DNA from: Bacillota bacterium
GTDB lineage: Bacteria > Bacillota > Sulfobacillia > JAJZYS01 > JAJYTV01
NCBI GenBank assembly: GCA_021792885.1
Contig: JAJYTV010000135.1
Coordinates: 1-5,764, forward strand
Direction of reading: 5' to 3'
DNA length: 5,764 bases
Under the pieces are notes generated by a model that saw only the letters and a list, made by a program, of their open reading frames with translations, did not search any database and had not been told where the DNA came from. Both the position numbers and the translations under genes were made by a program. Numbering within the stretch: the stretch's first letter is position 1; each line of letters starts with the position of its first letter. Below are positions 3,989 to 5,764 of the stretch, in pieces.

Positions 3989-5467
3989 CTATAGGGCGTC
4001 GCCCTGTGTCTTCTCCCCGAGGGCCGCCGTCACCGGTACGTCTCGCCAGAGCGGATGGTTCTCGGGGTACGAGGCCTCCAGTTCGTCCAGCGTCTTTCTG
4101 CCCAGCTTCCATTCGATGAGGTCGATGACATAGGCGCGTTTGGAAGCCCATACCCCTGGCCCGGCGGCCTTGATCTGCCGCTCCGCGGAGCGTGCGTCCT
4201 GAAGCCGCAGGTAGGCCAGCGCCTTGACGAGGAAATGGTCCACCGGGAGGTCCGCACGGAGCAGTTCCGCCTCTTCGAAGGCGCGCAGTGCCAGCCCGTA
4301 GTGTCCGAGGCGGAACAGCGCGGATCCAACCTCCGCCGGACCCGGCGGCGGGGTCCTCCACAACCCGTCAAGATCTTCACCCGCAGCGATCGCGCATTCG
4401 ACGAGCAACCGCACGGCGGGCATATCTCCCGGACGCTTCTTCACCACCCCGCGGAGATGGCGCATCGCCTCCCGGAAGCGCCCCTGCATGGCAAGCACCC
4501 CGCCGAGGGCGTATTCCGCGTCCAAACCGCCGTACATCGGGTCGACGCCATTGTAGGGCGGGGTCGGTGCGGGACCGAGCCGCAGGCACTGCCGGAATTC
4601 CCGCTCGGCCTCCTGCCAGTCCCCGCGCTGCTGGAAGATTGCGCCCTTCGTATAGTGGAGATCCGTGTAGTCAGGCCACTTCGACAAGAACAGTTCGACG
4701 ACTTCGAGGGCCTCGTCCAGGTTTCCCTGGCGACTCAGCACCTGGGCTTCCAACTTGTAGAATCTACCATGGGATGGGTGGGGATACGGGACCAGGGCGC
4801 GGGCCCTTCGGAACTCGGCGAGGCCGGCGTCGAGCTGTCCGGAGGCCAGGTACTCCACTCCCAGGTTATAGATGGTGAAGGGCTCGTCCGGATGCGCTTC
4901 TGCCTCCGCCTTTGCGAGCACGATATTGCGCTCCCGCTTGCCCTTGCGCACCACCTCCACGGATGAATAGCCGAGATGGCGCAGGTGGAACGGGGCAGGT
5001 TCAATGCGGCCGTCCGGACGCACGCGGACGAGGCTCGGTATCACCTGCTCGTGCAGCCGGCGCTCGAACCGGACCCCGGCCAAGTTGCGGAAGAGGCGGA
5101 TCGTGCTGTGCAGGTCCTCGCGGCCGTCGATCTCGTTGTGGATCGGCACGTCGAAGGCGATGACGCCCGGCTTGTTGAGGGCCTGCAGGAGCACCTTTCT
5201 CTTACCGACGAAGCGCTCGTCGGCATCCATCACGAGGATCCATCTTCCCCTCGCCGCGGAAAGCCCGACGTTTCTCGCGGCAGCGAAGTCACCGCGCCAG
5301 GCGACCTCGATCACCTGCGCGTTGTAGGATTTGGCGATCGCCACCGTGCTGTCCTTGGAGCCGGTGTCGACGACGATCATCTCGTCGACGACGTCCTTGA
5401 CCGACGCCAGGCATCCAGGAAGCATCTCTTCCTCGTCGCGTACGATCATAGCGAGCGAAAGCAGCAT
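3989..5467 (-). CDS. Family 2 glycosyltransferase with C-terminal TPR repeats
   Basis: A 492-residue protein. Residues 1-180 form a GT-A fold: SLAMIVRDEEEMLPGCLASV at the N-terminus, VVDTGSKDST (32-41) for nucleotide binding, the GDFAAARNVGLSAARG helix (59-74), and VMDADER with the metal-binding D-A-D at 81-83. HEQVIP near 136-141 and HLRHLGY near 160-166 fit the acceptor side of this family. From about 190 onward come tetratricopeptide-like helix pairs, e.g. YNLGVEYLASGQLDAGLAEF, YTKGAIFQQRGDWQEAEREF and YALGGVLAMQGRFREAMRHL. Such GT2-TPR proteins are cytosolic and may glycosylate proteins or envelope glycans; donor and acceptor are unknown here. ATG at 5467 is used because GGGAGG lies 8 nt upstream and it begins directly at the conserved MLLSLAMIVRDEE; ATG 5488 would include that Shine-Dalgarno site in the coding region. 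It follows the CAP-domain gene on the same strand. Confidence 0.9.
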   Translation of the reverse strand: MLLSLAMIVRDEEEMLPGCLASVKDVVDEMIVVDTGSKDSTVAIAKSYNAQVIEVAWRGDFAAARNVGLSAARGRWILVMDADERFVGKRKVLLQALNKPGVIAFDVPIHNEIDGREDLHSTIRLFRNLAGVRFERRLHEQVIPSLVRVRPDGRIEPAPFHLRHLGYSSVEVVRKGKRERNIVLAKAEAEAHPDEPFTIYNLGVEYLASGQLDAGLAEFRRARALVPYPHPSHGRFYKLEAQVLSRQGNLDEALEVVELFLSKWPDYTDLHYTKGAIFQQRGDWQEAEREFRQCLRLGPAPTPPYNGVDPMYGGLDAEYALGGVLAMQGRFREAMRHLRGVVKKRPGDMPAVRLLVECAIAAGEDLDGLWRTPPPGPAEVGSALFRLGHYGLALRAFEEAELLRADLPVDHFLVKALAYLRLQDARSAERQIKAAGPGVWASKRAYVIDLIEWKLGRKTLDELEASYPENHPLWRDVPVTAALGEKTQGDAL

Positions 5468-5493
5468 GGGATCGGCCTCCCGCCACACCGTAT

Positions 5494-5531
5494 GGATGGG
5501 GCGGCCGAACGGTGAAGACGCCGCCCCATCC
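5494..5531. repeat. 12-bp inverted repeat overlapping the CAP-gene terminator
   Basis: GGATGGGGCGGC (5494-5505) and GCCGCCCCATCC (5520-5531) are perfect complements 14 nt apart. The second arm is also the inner arm of the 5514-5546 hairpin, so the two structures exclude each other in the RNA. It sits 27 nt before the glycosyltransferase ATG. Confidence 0.7.
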
Positions 5532-5546
5532 GGGGGCGGCGTCTTC
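5514..5546 (-). terminator. Terminator hairpin after the CAP-domain gene
   Basis: GAAGACGCCGCCCC (5514-5527) and its exact complement (5533-5546) give a perfect 14-bp stem with a 5-nt loop, 17 nt past the CAP gene stop. No long U-tract follows on the minus strand (TTCACCGTTC beyond the loop side), so termination may be partial. Confidence 0.7.
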
Positions 5547-5563
5547 TGAGCAACCGGGCGCCG

Positions 5564-5764
5564 CTAGTAGCTCGGCCCGGCGAAGAACTGGTCCACGAGA
5601 ACGCTGTTGGCGCCGGGGAGCACGACCACGGCGATGCCCGTCTGCGTGAAGCCGGGATCCAGCAGGTTCTCCAGGTGCGTTGGGCTCGCCAGCAGGTGCT
5701 GGAGCACCTGCTGTATGCTGCCGGCCACGGCCATGTTCTCCGCGCCCATGTAGAGCGCGCGGAA
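5564..5764 (-). CDS. CAP-domain (SCP/YkwD-like) protein, C-terminal end (runs off window)
   Basis: The 66 visible residues begin in frame at the right edge (FRALYMGAENMAV) and end at TAG 5564-5566. The G-A-E-N-M-A motif, the helix IQQVLQHLLASPTHLENLL and the closing DPGFTQTGIAVVV plus VDQFFAG match the C-terminal half of the CAP (cysteine-rich secretory / YkwD) domain: ENhA, W/LLxSPxHrxNLLxPxFxxxGxG and the final strand. The His in SPTH is one of the conserved cavity residues. Bacterial members are usually secreted or spore/wall-associated with unclear activity; the expected N-terminal signal peptide lies outside the window. The terminator at 5514-5546 follows it. Confidence 0.88.
   Translation of the reverse strand, partial: FRALYMGAENMAVAGSIQQVLQHLLASPTHLENLLDPGFTQTGIAVVVLPGANSVLVDQFFAGPSY

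Noticed and set aside
1..5764. CRISPR arrays, tRNA/rRNA genes, insertion sequences
   Set aside because: I saw no regularly spaced direct repeats, no tRNA-like cloverleaf or rRNA stretch, and no transposase or terminal-repeat structure.

Overview
The window is GC-rich bacterial DNA with compact gene spacing. Shine-Dalgarno motifs are strong (AAGGAGG, GGGAGG), three genes appear to start at TTG, and there is a lipobox lipoprotein and a CAP-domain protein of the YkwD type. Together these suggest a high-GC, Gram-positive-like bacterium, perhaps a high-GC Bacillota lineage. The lineage is an inference from style, not a marker-gene identification.

Layout from left to right: (1) the N-terminal 155 residues of an NCS1-type nucleobase/cation symporter on the minus strand, running off the left edge; (2) a divergent small YgaP-like (DUF2892) membrane protein on plus, 674-877; (3) a 25-bp convergent terminator hairpin; (4) a two-domain glutaredoxin-like protein disulfide oxidoreductase on minus, 934-1569, whose frame is interrupted only by one TGA exactly where the first catalytic cysteine of the CPYC motif belongs; (5) a hypothetical lipoprotein on minus, 1792-2385; (6) a 12-TM MFS transporter on minus, 2497-3753; (7) a family 2 glycosyltransferase with TPR repeats on minus, 3989-5467; (8) the C-terminal end of a CAP-domain protein on minus, running off the right edge.

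The main discovery is gene 4. Read with UGA as selenocysteine it is a 211-residue protein with a U-P-Y-C active site, an intact C-terminal thioredoxin fold and no other redox pair. The first thioredoxin domain has lost its CxxC, and Cys140 is the only cysteine. A hairpin with a G-starting loop lies 18 nt after the UGA, which is where bacterial SECIS elements sit. The gene's own stop codon is also TGA, so decoding must depend on context.

Genes 2 and 4 face each other and appear to share a regulator. A perfect ATACCTA-TG-TAGGTAT palindrome lies over the promoter of gene 2, and a diverged copy lies at the same place over the TTGCAC-17-TATACT promoter of gene 4. YgaP-like proteins are often linked to sulfur transfer, and the operator resembles CsoR/CstR-type sites. 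I therefore infer a small thiol, persulfide or selenium-related stress module, about 1.05 kb long, bounded by inward-facing copies of one operator. The remaining genes (transporters, surface proteins, glycosyltransferase) look like ordinary single-gene units, with some unusual overlapping inverted repeats between the CAP and glycosyltransferase genes and a structured leader before the MFS gene.
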